Source: Paraburkholderia megapolitana (GTDB lineage: Bacteria > Pseudomonadota > Gammaproteobacteria > Burkholderiales > Burkholderiaceae). Taken from it: a stretch of 64,000 bases of DNA. Shown piece after piece: positions 36,716 to 45,446 of this stretch; position 1 is the stretch's first letter; every line of letters begins with the position of its first letter. The translations under genes were made by a program, and so were the position numbers. The notes under the pieces were generated by a model. The model was not told the DNA's origin. It saw only the letters and a program-made list of their open reading frames with translations, and ran no database searches. The stretch lies in assembly GCF_007556815.1 (NCBI RefSeq), contig NZ_CP041745.1, positions 2,891,001 to 2,955,000 of the forward strand, given 5' to 3'.

Positions 36716-37831
36716 ATGCGCGCAGCCACTGTCCCGATACAACGCCCTCGCGATGCGCGTCTTCTCACCGTCGATCGTTACGGTCGCATCGACGAGCACC
36801 CGCGCACCGCGTTCGCCGATCTGTTGCGCCCTGGCGATTGCGTGATCGCCAACGATGCCGCAACCTTGCCCGCCAGCCTGCACGGTGTCCATGAGCGCAG
36901 CGGCAATGTAATCGAAGTGCGGCTTGCGGGGCGCACGTCGCTCGCCGGCGGCGATGCGATGAATCGCTTCAGCGCGATCGTATTCGGTACCGGCGATTTC
37001 CATACGCTGACTGAAGAGCGAGCCGCACCGCCCGATTTGCATCGAGGTGACCGCCTTAGATTCGGCGCTGACGGCGCGACGATCGTGCGATTGCTCGGTC
37101 ATCCGCGCTTTGTCGAACTGCATTTCGACGGCGACGCTGCACAGGTGTGGCGCACGCTCGCATCGCATGGCAAGCCTGTCCAGTACGCGCACCTGGCCGA
37201 CCCGCTTGCGCTATGGGATGTATGGACGCCGATCGCCGCGCAGCCCGTCGCGTTCGAGCCGCCTTCGGCAGGCTTCGTCCTCGACTGGAGCACGCTCGAC
37301 GCACTGCATGCGCGCGGTGTGCCGTTCGCGACGCTCACGCATGCGGCGGGATTGTCATCGACCGGCGATGCGACGCTCGATCAACGTCTGCCGCTCGACG
37401 AGCCGTATCGCATTCCGGTTGCAACAGCAGCGCTCGTCGAGACAACCCGTGCGCGCGGCGGCCGGGTCGTGGCGATCGGAACGACCGTTGTGCGCGCACT
37501 CGAACATGCGGCAGCGATCGACGGTGCCGTGCATCCTGGCGATGGCACCGCGACGCAGCGAATCGGGCCGCATACGCGACTGCGCGCCGTCGATGTGATC
37601 GTGTCGGGTACACATGAACCTGATTCGAGCCACTACGCGCTGCTACGGGCGTTCGCCGATGCATCGACGCTTGCGCGTGTCACGGCGACGCTGGAAGCAC
37701 ATCGCTATCGCACGCATGAATTCGGCGATTCGATGTGGGTCGAGCGGAGTACGGATGCTGTGCGGGAAGAAGAGCATGTGTACGACGAGCGGCAGGGTTC
37801 GTGGGTGGCGGTGCCTTGCGATTTAAGCTGA
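36716..37831 (+). CDS. Divergent QueA-like protein
   Basis: A 371-residue protein of the S-adenosylmethionine:tRNA ribosyltransferase-isomerase family, the enzymes that make epoxyqueuosine in tRNA. The fold is recognisable: RPGDCVIANDAATLPASLHG replaces the family NNTRVIPARL segment, IGTTVVRALEHA matches the GTTSVRALE segment, and EFGDSMWVE matches the GDAMFI segment. But the family PTAGLHF motif reads PSAGFVLDW and the TNFHLPESTL motif reads SGTHEPDSSHY. So the substrate probably differs from tRNA. It is in one operon with the SDR. Confidence 0.8.
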   Translation: MRAATVPIQRPRDARLLTVDRYGRIDEHPRTAFADLLRPGDCVIANDAATLPASLHGVHERSGNVIEVRLAGRTSLAGGDAMNRFSAIVFGTGDFHTLTEERAAPPDLHRGDRLRFGADGATIVRLLGHPRFVELHFDGDAAQVWRTLASHGKPVQYAHLADPLALWDVWTPIAAQPVAFEPPSAGFVLDWSTLDALHARGVPFATLTHAAGLSSTGDATLDQRLPLDEPYRIPVATAALVETTRARGGRVVAIGTTVVRALEHAAAIDGAVHPGDGTATQRIGPHTRLRAVDVIVSGTHEPDSSHYALLRAFADASTLARVTATLEAHRYRTHEFGDSMWVERSTDAVREEEHVYDERQGSWVAVPCDLS

Positions 37832-38644
37832 AAATTGTTTGCAAAAGTTTGCAAAACGCTGTCGAAAACCCGAAAAAATCCCAGAAAACCCGCAATCCCC
37901 AAAGTCAGAGTCGCGATAAATATCAGAAGCGCTCTCTTTGCAACTGAAAATCGTTCAAAGGTTTTCGACACAGGATGCGGGTTTTGATTACGCGTCTCGA
38001 TCACCGGGCTGCCAGTAGTAGTGTTTGGTAATGTGGTTTGCAACCGTCGAAGGTTGCGTATTTCGGCGCTTCCCGGAAGAAAAATAGCGACTGTTCCAGC
38101 TCTTTCCGTTTGCACGAAAGAGCCGTACGACACCTGCACCGCCGAATAGACCTGGCCGGCCCGTCCGGCAATCGACCTCACCGAGTGAATGCCCTGCTCC
38201 CGCAGATTCGATTCGCGGCGAATAAATCATGCGCCTGCAGATAACACAAAACATGAAATTATAGCCGGCAATTTCAACATTTTTAGCATTTTATTATTTT
38301 AACAACTACGAATAATCACGGCCATTTCCACTGTAAGCATTTGTTTTAAAGTGCCAATTGCTAAAAGAAAAAACGTTATGCAAGCAAATGCAACATTGCA
38401 TTGAGACGCGACCAGCGAGTTGAGAAATGGCGTCTCGAGACTGACAGCACATCGGTTTCTTATTTTCTTGCGTTTCGCATACAAAAATATTTCATCGTTT
38501 GAAAATTCGCATATTCGGGGATATGTAATTCGCACATTTAAATCTGGATGCGCGGCGTTTTCTTTCGCCTCGGGAACGATTCTCCCAGCAATTACCTGAA
38601 GGCTTCGCTGCGTCGCACAGCCCCTACCGGAGAGGTGATTCAAA
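37832..38644. other. AT-rich gap upstream of the adhesin
   Basis: 813 bases without a supported gene. Much of it, above all 38240-38560, is far richer in A and T than the flanks, with runs such as ATTTTTAGCATTTTATTATT near 38275. It is the leader and promoter area of the trimeric autotransporter, and the composition suits silencing by an H-NS-type protein; that is inference. Confidence 0.55.
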
Positions 38645-41600
38645 ATGAACAAGACGTACAGGACTATCTGGAATGAAGCCCTTGGTGCGTGGGTCGCTGC
38701 ATCCGAGCTGGATTCGGCGCGCGGGAAAGGCAAGCGCTCGGCGTCGGTCAAACTCCTTGTGAATTTGCTTCTGCTTGGAGCGGCTCAAGCGAGCTATGCC
38801 GGGATCTTCACGTTTTCCGGCGGCAATGGTGGGGGAAACTGCGGCTTTGCCGGGGGTACTGGGCCTGATGGCGTGCGCACCTATGGAGCAGGTGCAGCCC
38901 CCGCCGACGGCAGCGGTGGGTTTTCGTCCGTCGCGGGGTGTAACGCAAACGGCGCAAATCTGAGCGGCGTGACCTTATACGGCTCTTACACGACTGCGAG
39001 CGGAGCCGCCGCCGTAGCGTTCGGTATGGGAGCGCTCGCCGGCAATTTTGCAACGTCTATTGGGTTTCAGGCCACTGCCTCCGGAACGCAAAGCAACGCT
39101 TTCGGGTTTAACGCAACGGCGTCGGGTACGTCGTCGCTTGCGATTGGTTCGGCGGCCATTTCGTCCCAGTCGTCTTCGACCGCAATTGGGCCAGGCGCGA
39201 GTGCCACGGGGGCCTCGGCAACGGCGCTCGGCAGCGGCAGTCGAGCTACCTATGCGAACAGTGTGGCGATTGGTGCCGGCAGTGTCACAGGTGCGGCTGC
39301 ACCCACCGGGACAGGTTTTCTGACCGGGCAGGCGGCGCCGCTTTCGGAAGTGTCGGTGGGCAGCTCGACGGCGTTGCGCCGGATTACCAACGTGGCCGAC
39401 GGTTCCGCGCCGCAGGATGCAGTGACCGTGTCGCAACTGAGCACCGGTTTGAGTACGACGACGAGCAGCATTTCGAGCTTGTCGACTTCGGCTTCGACGG
39501 GGATTACTTCGCTGTCGACCGGTTTGAGCACGACCAACAGCAACGTGACGAGTCTGTCGAGTTCGAGTTCGACTGGTATCAGTAGTCTGTCTACTGATCT
39601 GAGTACGACTAACAGCAGGGTGACGAGTCTGTCGACTTCGACTTCAAGTGGTATCGGTTCGTTGTCGACTGGGGTGAGTTCGTTGTCCACTTCGACTTCG
39701 ACTGGTATCACTAGTTTGTCTACTGGTCTGAGTACGACTAACAGCAATGTCACTAGCCTCTCGACTTCGACTTCAAGTGGTATCGGCTCGTTGTCGACTG
39801 GGGTGAGTTCGCTGTCCACTTCGACTTCGACTGGCATTACCAGCCTGTCTACCGGCCTGAGCACCACAAACAGCAACGTCACGAGTCTGTCGACTTCGAC
39901 TTCAAGTGGCATCGGCTCGTTGTCGACTGGGGTGAGTTCGCTGTCCACTTCGACTTCGACTGGCATTACCAGCCTGTCTACTGGCCTGAGCACCACGAAC
40001 AGCAACGTGACGAGCCTGTCGACGTCGACTTCAAGCGGCATCAGCTCGCTGTCGACGGGTGTGAGTTCACTGTCCACTTCGACTTCGACTGGCATCACCA
40101 GCCTGTCTACTGGTCTGAGCACCACAAACAGCAACGTGACGAGCCTGTCGACTTCGACTTCAAGTGGCATCGGTTCGCTGTCGACTGGGGTGAGTTCGCT
40201 GTCCACCTCGACGTCGACTGGCATCAACAGTTTGTCTACCGGTCTGAGTACGACTAACAGCAACGTCACCAGCCTCTCGACTTCGACATCAAGCGGCATC
40301 AGTTCACTGTCGACGGGTGTGAGTTCGCTGTCCACATCGACTTCGACTGGCATCACTAGCCTGTCTACTGGCCTGAGCACCACTAACAGCAACGTGACGA
40401 GCCTGTCGACTTCGACTTCAAGTGGCATCGGTTCGCTGTCGACAGGCGTGAGTTCGTTGTCCACTTCGACTTCAACCGGCATTAGTAGCCTCTCGACCGG
40501 CCTGAGCACAACCAACAGCAACGTGACGAGCCTGTCGACGTCGACTTCAAGCGGCATCAGTTCACTGTCGACTGGGGTGAGTTCACTGTCCACGTCGACT
40601 TCGACCGGCATCACCAGCCTATCAACGGGCCTGAGCACGACCAATAGCAGAGTCACAAGTCTGTCCACCGGTCTGAGCACAACCAACAGCAACGTCACGA
40701 GCCTGTCGACCTCGGCCTCCACGGGTATCAGCTCGCTGTCGACGGGTGTGAGCTCATTGTCCACCTCGACTTCGACCGGCATCACCAGTCTATCGACGGG
40801 TCTGAGTACGACCAACAGCAACGTGACGAGCCTCTCGACATCGACATCAAGCGGCATCAGTTCGCTGTCGACCGGCGTGAGCTCATTGTCCACGTCGACT
40901 TCGACCGGCATCACCAGTCTCTCGACCGGACTGAGCACAACCAATAGTCACGTAACAAGTCTGTCGACTTCAACGTCAACTGGCATCAACTCCCTGTCGA
41001 CCGGTGTGAGCTCGTTGTCCACGTCGACATCGACCGGCATCACCAGTCTGTCCACAGGGCTGAGTACGACCAACAGCAACGTGACGAGCCTGTCGACTTC
41101 GACATCAAGCGGCATCAGCTCCCTGTCGACTGGCGTGAGCTCACTGTCCACATCGACCTCAACGGGCATCGCAAGCCTGTCGAGTTCGACCTCGACGGGC
41201 ATCAGCTCGCTGTCCACCTCTACTTCGACCGGCATCGGCAGCCTGTCCACCGGCCTGAGCACGACGAACAGCAACGTGTCGAGCCTGTCGACCGGCCTCA
41301 GCACCACTACGAGCAGCATCGGCAGCCTGTCGACTTCAACCTCAACTGGCATCAGCACCCTGACGAACAACGTCACTTCGCTTTCGACCGGACTGAGCAC
41401 GACAAGCAGCACAGTAGCGAGTCTGTCGACGCTAACCTCGACCAGCATCGGTTCGCTGTCGACCGGAGTCCTCTCGCTGTCCACCGGCGTCGCCAATTCG
41501 GTCCAGTACGACGACCCGTCGCACTCGAGCGTGACACTCGGCGGAGTCGGTGCAACTACACCGGTCCGGCTGACCAACGTCGCGCCCGGTGTGAACCCGA

Positions 41601-42850
41601 CAGATGCGGTCAACGTCAGCCAGGTGTCCTCGCTGTCGACATCCGTGGCCTTTGCGATCAACTCGCTGTCGACGGGTCTGAGCACGACCAACAGCAACGT
41701 GAGCAGCCTGTCGACATCGACATCGACCGGTATCGATTCGCTGTCCACGTCGAGTTCGACGGGCATCGGCTCGCTGTCGACCAGCATCACATCGCTGTCG
41801 ACCGGAGTCAGCACCACGATCGGTAGCCTGTCGGCATCGACCTCGACCGGCATCGGCTCGTTGTCCACCGGTGTGAGCTCGCTCTCCACCACGGTAAGCA
41901 CCGGACTCAGCACGATCACCAGCGCGATTGCCAGCGGTGCCGGTGGAAACGGCGTAGTCCTGTCCAGCCTGTCGACTTCGCTCGCGCCCATCAATGCCGC
42001 ATCCACGACCGCCAGCTCACGCGGTGCGACCATCGGCGCCACGCTCACTGGCGGTGTCAACTCGTCCGGCGCAGTCGTCTCGCAGGGACGCGCCACCAAC
42101 AACACCTCCACGCAAGTCGTGCAGGCTTCCGGTTGCGGTGTAGCCAACGGCACGGATACGACGGCAACCGGGTTGTGTGCGGGCGCGGGCACGATCGCCG
42201 GGGTCAATGGCGCGACGACCACGACCGTGGCCAACGGTGCGACCGCGTACGGTTCGCAGTCGCTTGCACAGGACGCGAACACGACCGCGATCGGTTTCCG
42301 CGCGACCTCGCAGTACGCGGGTTCGGTTGCCATCGGTTACCAGGCGCAGGCGATCGCCGATCCAGCGACAGCAGTCGGCTCCAATTCGCTGGCTTCCGGC
42401 AACAACTCGGTCGCACTCGGTGCGGGCGCGCAAGCCACGGCCCAAGGCGCGGTCGCGCTGGGTGCGAATTCGGTTGCGGACCAGGCCAACACGGTATCGG
42501 TCGGCTCGCCAGGCAACGAGCGTCGCATTACCAATGTGGCGCCGGGTATCAACCCAACCGACGCAGTCAACGTATCCCAGTTGCAGGGCGTGCAGAGCAA
42601 CGTCAACAACGTCGCGCGCGTGGCTTACGCCGGGATCGCCATGAGCATGGCGCTGGCGGGCAACTACATGCCGACGCTCGACCCTGGCGAATTCGAACTC
42701 GGGGCCGGCGTGGGCGGGTACCAGGGCTACGGAGCACTCGCGATCAATCTCAAGCGTCTTTCCGAGAACGGTCGCTGGTCATGGGGTGCGGGCGTTGCCA
42801 CCACGGGGAATCAGGTGGGCTTCAATGCAGGGCTGGGATGGAAGTGGTGA
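38645..42850 (+). CDS. Trimeric autotransporter adhesin, YadA/BpaC-like
   Basis: A 1401-residue type Vc surface adhesin. Residues 1-50 are an extended signal peptide (MNKTYRTIWNEALGAWVAASE, given here by its ends MNKTYR and AASE). A head with Hep/Hag-type repeats (VAFGMGA, SIGFQAT, AIGSAA, VAIGAGS) covers about 110-220, closed by a neck RRITNVADGSAPQDAV. A stalk of Ser/Thr/Gly/Leu repeats runs to about 960, broken by a second neck RLTNVAPGVNPTDAVNVSQV. A second head (AIGFRAT, VAIGYQA, VALGAGA) and third neck precede the C-terminal four-strand YadA anchor, ending GLGWKW. The ATG at 38645 has a GGAGAG site. The gene stands alone. BpaC-type proteins mediate adhesion and serum resistance; whether this one does is not known. 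Confidence 0.95.
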   Translation: MNKTYRTIWNEALGAWVAASELDSARGKGKRSASVKLLVNLLLLGAAQASYAGIFTFSGGNGGGNCGFAGGTGPDGVRTYGAGAAPADGSGGFSSVAGCNANGANLSGVTLYGSYTTASGAAAVAFGMGALAGNFATSIGFQATASGTQSNAFGFNATASGTSSLAIGSAAISSQSSSTAIGPGASATGASATALGSGSRATYANSVAIGAGSVTGAAAPTGTGFLTGQAAPLSEVSVGSSTALRRITNVADGSAPQDAVTVSQLSTGLSTTTSSISSLSTSASTGITSLSTGLSTTNSNVTSLSSSSSTGISSLSTDLSTTNSRVTSLSTSTSSGIGSLSTGVSSLSTSTSTGITSLSTGLSTTNSNVTSLSTSTSSGIGSLSTGVSSLSTSTSTGITSLSTGLSTTNSNVTSLSTSTSSGIGSLSTGVSSLSTSTSTGITSLSTGLSTTNSNVTSLSTSTSSGISSLSTGVSSLSTSTSTGITSLSTGLSTTNSNVTSLSTSTSSGIGSLSTGVSSLSTSTSTGINSLSTGLSTTNSNVTSLSTSTSSGISSLSTGVSSLSTSTSTGITSLSTGLSTTNSNVTSLSTSTSSGIGSLSTGVSSLSTSTSTGISSLSTGLSTTNSNVTSLSTSTSSGISSLSTGVSSLSTSTSTGITSLSTGLSTTNSRVTSLSTGLSTTNSNVTSLSTSASTGISSLSTGVSSLSTSTSTGITSLSTGLSTTNSNVTSLSTSTSSGISSLSTGVSSLSTSTSTGITSLSTGLSTTNSHVTSLSTSTSTGINSLSTGVSSLSTSTSTGITSLSTGLSTTNSNVTSLSTSTSSGISSLSTGVSSLSTSTSTGIASLSSSTSTGISSLSTSTSTGIGSLSTGLSTTNSNVSSLSTGLSTTTSSIGSLSTSTSTGISTLTNNVTSLSTGLSTTSSTVASLSTLTSTSIGSLSTGVLSLSTGVANSVQYDDPSHSSVTLGGVGATTPVRLTNVAPGVNPTDAVNVSQVSSLSTSVAFAINSLSTGLSTTNSNVSSLSTSTSTGIDSLSTSSSTGIGSLSTSITSLSTGVSTTIGSLSASTSTGIGSLSTGVSSLSTTVSTGLSTITSAIASGAGGNGVVLSSLSTSLAPINAASTTASSRGATIGATLTGGVNSSGAVVSQGRATNNTSTQVVQASGCGVANGTDTTATGLCAGAGTIAGVNGATTTTVANGATAYGSQSLAQDANTTAIGFRATSQYAGSVAIGYQAQAIADPATAVGSNSLASGNNSVALGAGAQATAQGAVALGANSVADQANTVSVGSPGNERRITNVAPGINPTDAVNVSQLQGVQSNVNNVARVAYAGIAMSMALAGNYMPTLDPGEFELGAGVGGYQGYGALAINLKRLSENGRWSWGAGVATTGNQVGFNAGLGWKW
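39626..41281 (+). repeat. Twelve-copy 129-bp repeat encoding the adhesin stalk
   Basis: Twelve tandem copies of a 43-residue (129-base) unit, residues 328-879. Each unit is an 11-residue block (SLSTSTSSGIG), a 7-residue block (SLSTGVS), a second 11-residue block ending GIT, and two 7-residue blocks (SLSTGLS and TTNSNVT). Copy 8 has an extra 14 residues and copy 12 two extra 11-residue blocks; otherwise they differ at a few positions. Such arrays change copy number easily. Confidence 0.92.
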
Positions 42851-43015
42851 TATTTGTGTAGAGCGTATCGGCGGGCATCGCATGATGGATCGCGATGCTC
42901 GCCGGTCGCGAAGATTCGCGTGGGCAGCGTCTTCACCAAAGGCCGAATCGTGTACACGTTGTGAGGTGCGCATCCATGCAGCCACCGAAGGACGATACCG
43001 GACGGCGTGGGGATT

Positions 43016-43294
43016 TCAATCGTCGTCGTGCAGTAACCCTGCATCGAGCAGCCAGTTTGCAAACAGGAATAGGGCTATGTCCCCAAGCCAGATCCACACG
43101 CTCGACTCGCGATAGATGCCCCACCAGGATCCGAAATAGTAATCGTCGCTACTGTCGGTGTAGTGAACACGATAGGTATGGGTAGCATCGGGGCTCAGCG
43201 TGGCCAGCCAGGACCGCTCATCGTGCATGAACGTGCCTGCCCCAAAGTTCAGGACAAAGATCACCATGCATATGCGTACAACGGTGCCAAACAT
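43016..43294 (-). CDS. Small membrane protein, function unknown
   Basis: A 92-residue protein with an N-terminal hydrophobic span (VVRICMVIFVLNFGAG), a polar loop holding HTYRVHYTDSSDDYYFGSW, and a C-terminal span (WIWLGDIALFLFANWLL). The ATG at 43294 follows AGGGG; a TTG at 43300 is less likely. Base composition is lower in GC than the neighbours, which may signal transfer. No family recognised. Confidence 0.65.
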   Translation of the reverse strand: MFGTVVRICMVIFVLNFGAGTFMHDERSWLATLSPDATHTYRVHYTDSSDDYYFGSWWGIYRESSVWIWLGDIALFLFANWLLDAGLLHDDD

Positions 43295-43499
43295 GATCAA
43301 AGCCCCTGGATCTGGATTCTCCGGGTTCCGGGTTATCGCGCAGCCAGTCTGTGCGCGTAGTACGGCCGCTCCCGATCATCGAGATTTGAAGAGTCGGGTT
43401 GAGCCATGCGTCAACATACTCCGGCTTGATCGGGATCATGCAGCGGTCACGCCCGGCCGCAGCGACTTCGATTAGACAACCGCTGGACTTTCGATTGGA

Positions 43500-43539
43500 C
43501 AAAAGAAAAAGGACCTACGGCGTTAGCTCGTAAGTCCTT
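43500..43539 (-). terminator. Terminator after tRNA-Pro
   Basis: An 11-bp stem with one mismatch (43509-43519 with 43529-43539), followed on the minus strand by TTTTCTTTT. It ends the tRNA-Pro transcript. Confidence 0.8.
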
Positions 43540-43558
43540 GTCCCTGCTGCTTTTTTCG

Positions 43559-43635
43559 TGGTCGGAGCGATAGGATTCGAACCTACGACCCTCTGATCCC
43601 AAATCAGATGCGCTACCAGGCTGCGCTACGCTCCG
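43559..43635 (-). tRNA. tRNA-Pro (anticodon TGG)
   Basis: A 77-base cloverleaf on the minus strand with encoded CCA. Acceptor arms CGGAGCG / CGCTCCG, D-arm GCGCAGCCTGGTAGCGC, anticodon loop TTTGGGA giving TGG, and T-arm GTAGGTTCGAATCCTAT. It reads CCA and related Pro codons. Confidence 0.95.
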
Positions 43636-43821
43636 ACGAAGCCTGCGATTCTAGCCGCCTTTCTGTCACGCGGTCAACCTTATGCTGCGATAACCTCTTC
43701 TGCGGCAAGCCGAAAGAACCATCGACGGACAAAGGCACCGGTTCCCGGTCCACAATAACCCCGCCCCGCGCACCCAAAAACGCAACCCGGAACACAACGC
43801 CAAAAGAAAGGAGACACCCCC

Positions 43822-44280
43822 ATGAACCTGATCCTCTGGCGCCACGCCGAAGCCGAAGACATCGCCGCGAGCGACCTCGCCCGTCAACTCACAGCACGCG
43901 GCCGCAAACAGGCACAGACAGTCGGCAAGTGGCTGCGCGCACGCATCGACCCTGACGCATTGATACTCGTCAGTCCCGCCGTGCGAACCGTGCAGACCGC
44001 CGAGTCACTGTCGGACCAGTATCGCGTCGTGCGCGAGATCGCTCCTGACGCGAGCGCCGATGCCGTACTCGCCGCAGCCGGCTGGCCGAACGGCGTCGCT
44101 CAAACGGTTGTGATAGTCGGCCACCAACCGACACTCGGTCACGTGGCTGCCCGGCTGCTCGCTCACAGCGGCGCCAGCTGGCCGGTGAAGAAAGCCGGCG
44201 TCTGGTGGTTCGAAAGCCGCGAGCGCGCCGGCGACGAACAGGCTGTGCTGCGTGCAGCGATATCGCCCGAGCTGATCTAG
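43822..44280 (+). CDS. sixA: Phosphohistidine phosphatase SixA
   Basis: A 152-residue histidine-phosphatase-superfamily protein. The catalytic motif is RHAEAE at residues 7-12 and the second catalytic histidine is in VGHQPTLG. SixA removes phosphate from phosphohistidine in signalling or sugar-phosphotransfer proteins. A strong AAAGGAG site precedes the ATG. It is alone, 187 bases after tRNA-Pro on the other strand. Confidence 0.92.
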   Translation: MNLILWRHAEAEDIAASDLARQLTARGRKQAQTVGKWLRARIDPDALILVSPAVRTVQTAESLSDQYRVVREIAPDASADAVLAAAGWPNGVAQTVVIVGHQPTLGHVAARLLAHSGASWPVKKAGVWWFESRERAGDEQAVLRAAISPELI

Positions 44281-44476
44281 ACACCCTACCTGCCCCCACC
44301 AGGTACCAGGTGTCGGCACTACACAACAACGCACAACCGGCCGTAACACAACCCACAGGCCAACCTTACGGCACGTCATTGAATCGTCATCGCTTTGCCA
44401 CGCGAGCGTCATTACCGATTACTACATTGGCGAAAAAGTACATAAACACAAACCCTTTTTCGACCAGGAACGCCAC

Positions 44477-45298
44477 ATGCGAGAACTGCCGACGCCTACC
44501 CTGCCCCTCGCTTCGATCCTTCCGCTCAAGCGCCGCCGTCGTCTGCCGCGCGCATCAGAAACCGTCACCGCACAACATCGTCTGCAAGTCGCCTGGGCGC
44601 GTAGCGACGAGGAGCTTCGCGAGGCGCAGCGTCTGCGGTATCGCGTCTTCGCCGAAGAAATGGGCGCACAACTGACTGGCCCTGCGGGCCTCGACGTCGA
44701 TTCGTTCGATGCCTACTGCGACCATCTGCTCGTGCGCGATCTCGATACGCTGAAAGTGGTCGGTACGTATCGCGTGCTGCCGCCGCATCAGGCGGCGCGC
44801 ATCGGCCGGCTCTATGCGGAAAGCGAATTCGACGTGTCGCGCCTCACCCATCTGCGCTCGAAGATGGTCGAGGTCGGTCGTTCATGTGTGCATCCCGACT
44901 ACCGCAGCGGTTCGGTGATCATGTCGCTGTGGGCGGGCCTCGGTGCGTACATGCAGCAGAACGGCTACGAAACGATGCTCGGTTGCGCGAGCGTCGCGAT
45001 GGCCGACGGCGGTCACTTCGCGGCAAACCTCTATTGCTCGCTGCGCGACAACTCGCTGACCGCGCCCGAATACCGCGCGTTCCCGCACACGCCGCTGCCC
45101 ATCGACGATTTGCAGACCGGCACCGAGGTCGCAGCACCGCTGCTGATCAAGGGTTATCTGCGGCTCGGCGCGAAGATTTGCGGCGCGCCCGCGTGGGACC
45201 CCGACTTCAATACCGCCGACTTCCTCACGCTGTTCCGTCTGTCCGATATCAACGCCCGCTATGCACGCCATTTCCTCGGCGACGAACTGACGCGCTGA
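44477..45298 (+). CDS. olsB: L-ornithine N(alpha)-acyltransferase OlsB
   Basis: A 273-residue GNAT-fold acyltransferase matching OlsB, which uses 3-hydroxyacyl-ACP to acylate ornithine, the first step of ornithine lipid synthesis. Motifs include RLRYRVFAEEMGA, VEVGRSCVHPDYR and the long SVAMADGGHFAANLY. OlsA, the second enzyme, is not in the window. A bidirectional terminator follows. Confidence 0.92.
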   Translation: MRELPTPTLPLASILPLKRRRRLPRASETVTAQHRLQVAWARSDEELREAQRLRYRVFAEEMGAQLTGPAGLDVDSFDAYCDHLLVRDLDTLKVVGTYRVLPPHQAARIGRLYAESEFDVSRLTHLRSKMVEVGRSCVHPDYRSGSVIMSLWAGLGAYMQQNGYETMLGCASVAMADGGHFAANLYCSLRDNSLTAPEYRAFPHTPLPIDDLQTGTEVAAPLLIKGYLRLGAKICGAPAWDPDFNTADFLTLFRLSDINARYARHFLGDELTR

Positions 45299-45340
45299 TT
45301 GCTGGCTCTTGAACGGCATGCGCAATGCATGCCGCTAAAA

Positions 45341-45383
45341 ACAGAAGCCCGGCGAGCAAAAAACTCGTCGGGCTTCTGTTTTG
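45341..45383. terminator. Bidirectional terminator between olsB and ppx
   Basis: A 16-bp stem (45341-45356 with 45364-45379, one G-T step) with T-rich tracts on both strands just outside. It serves the convergent genes olsB and ppx. Confidence 0.9.
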
Positions 45384-45446
45384 ATTCGAGATCCGATTCG
45401 AGACCTGTTCGCAAGCTTCACCGCATCCGGTAAAGCGCAACGCAGC

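Noticed and set aside
39250..40944. A 564-codon minus-strand frame inside the adhesin
   Set aside because: It is the reverse reading of the Ser/Thr repeat codons, repeating the same 43-residue period, with no start signal.
40948..42333. A 461-codon minus-strand frame inside the adhesin
   Set aside because: Same cause as the frame before it: repetitive antisense of the stalk and second head.
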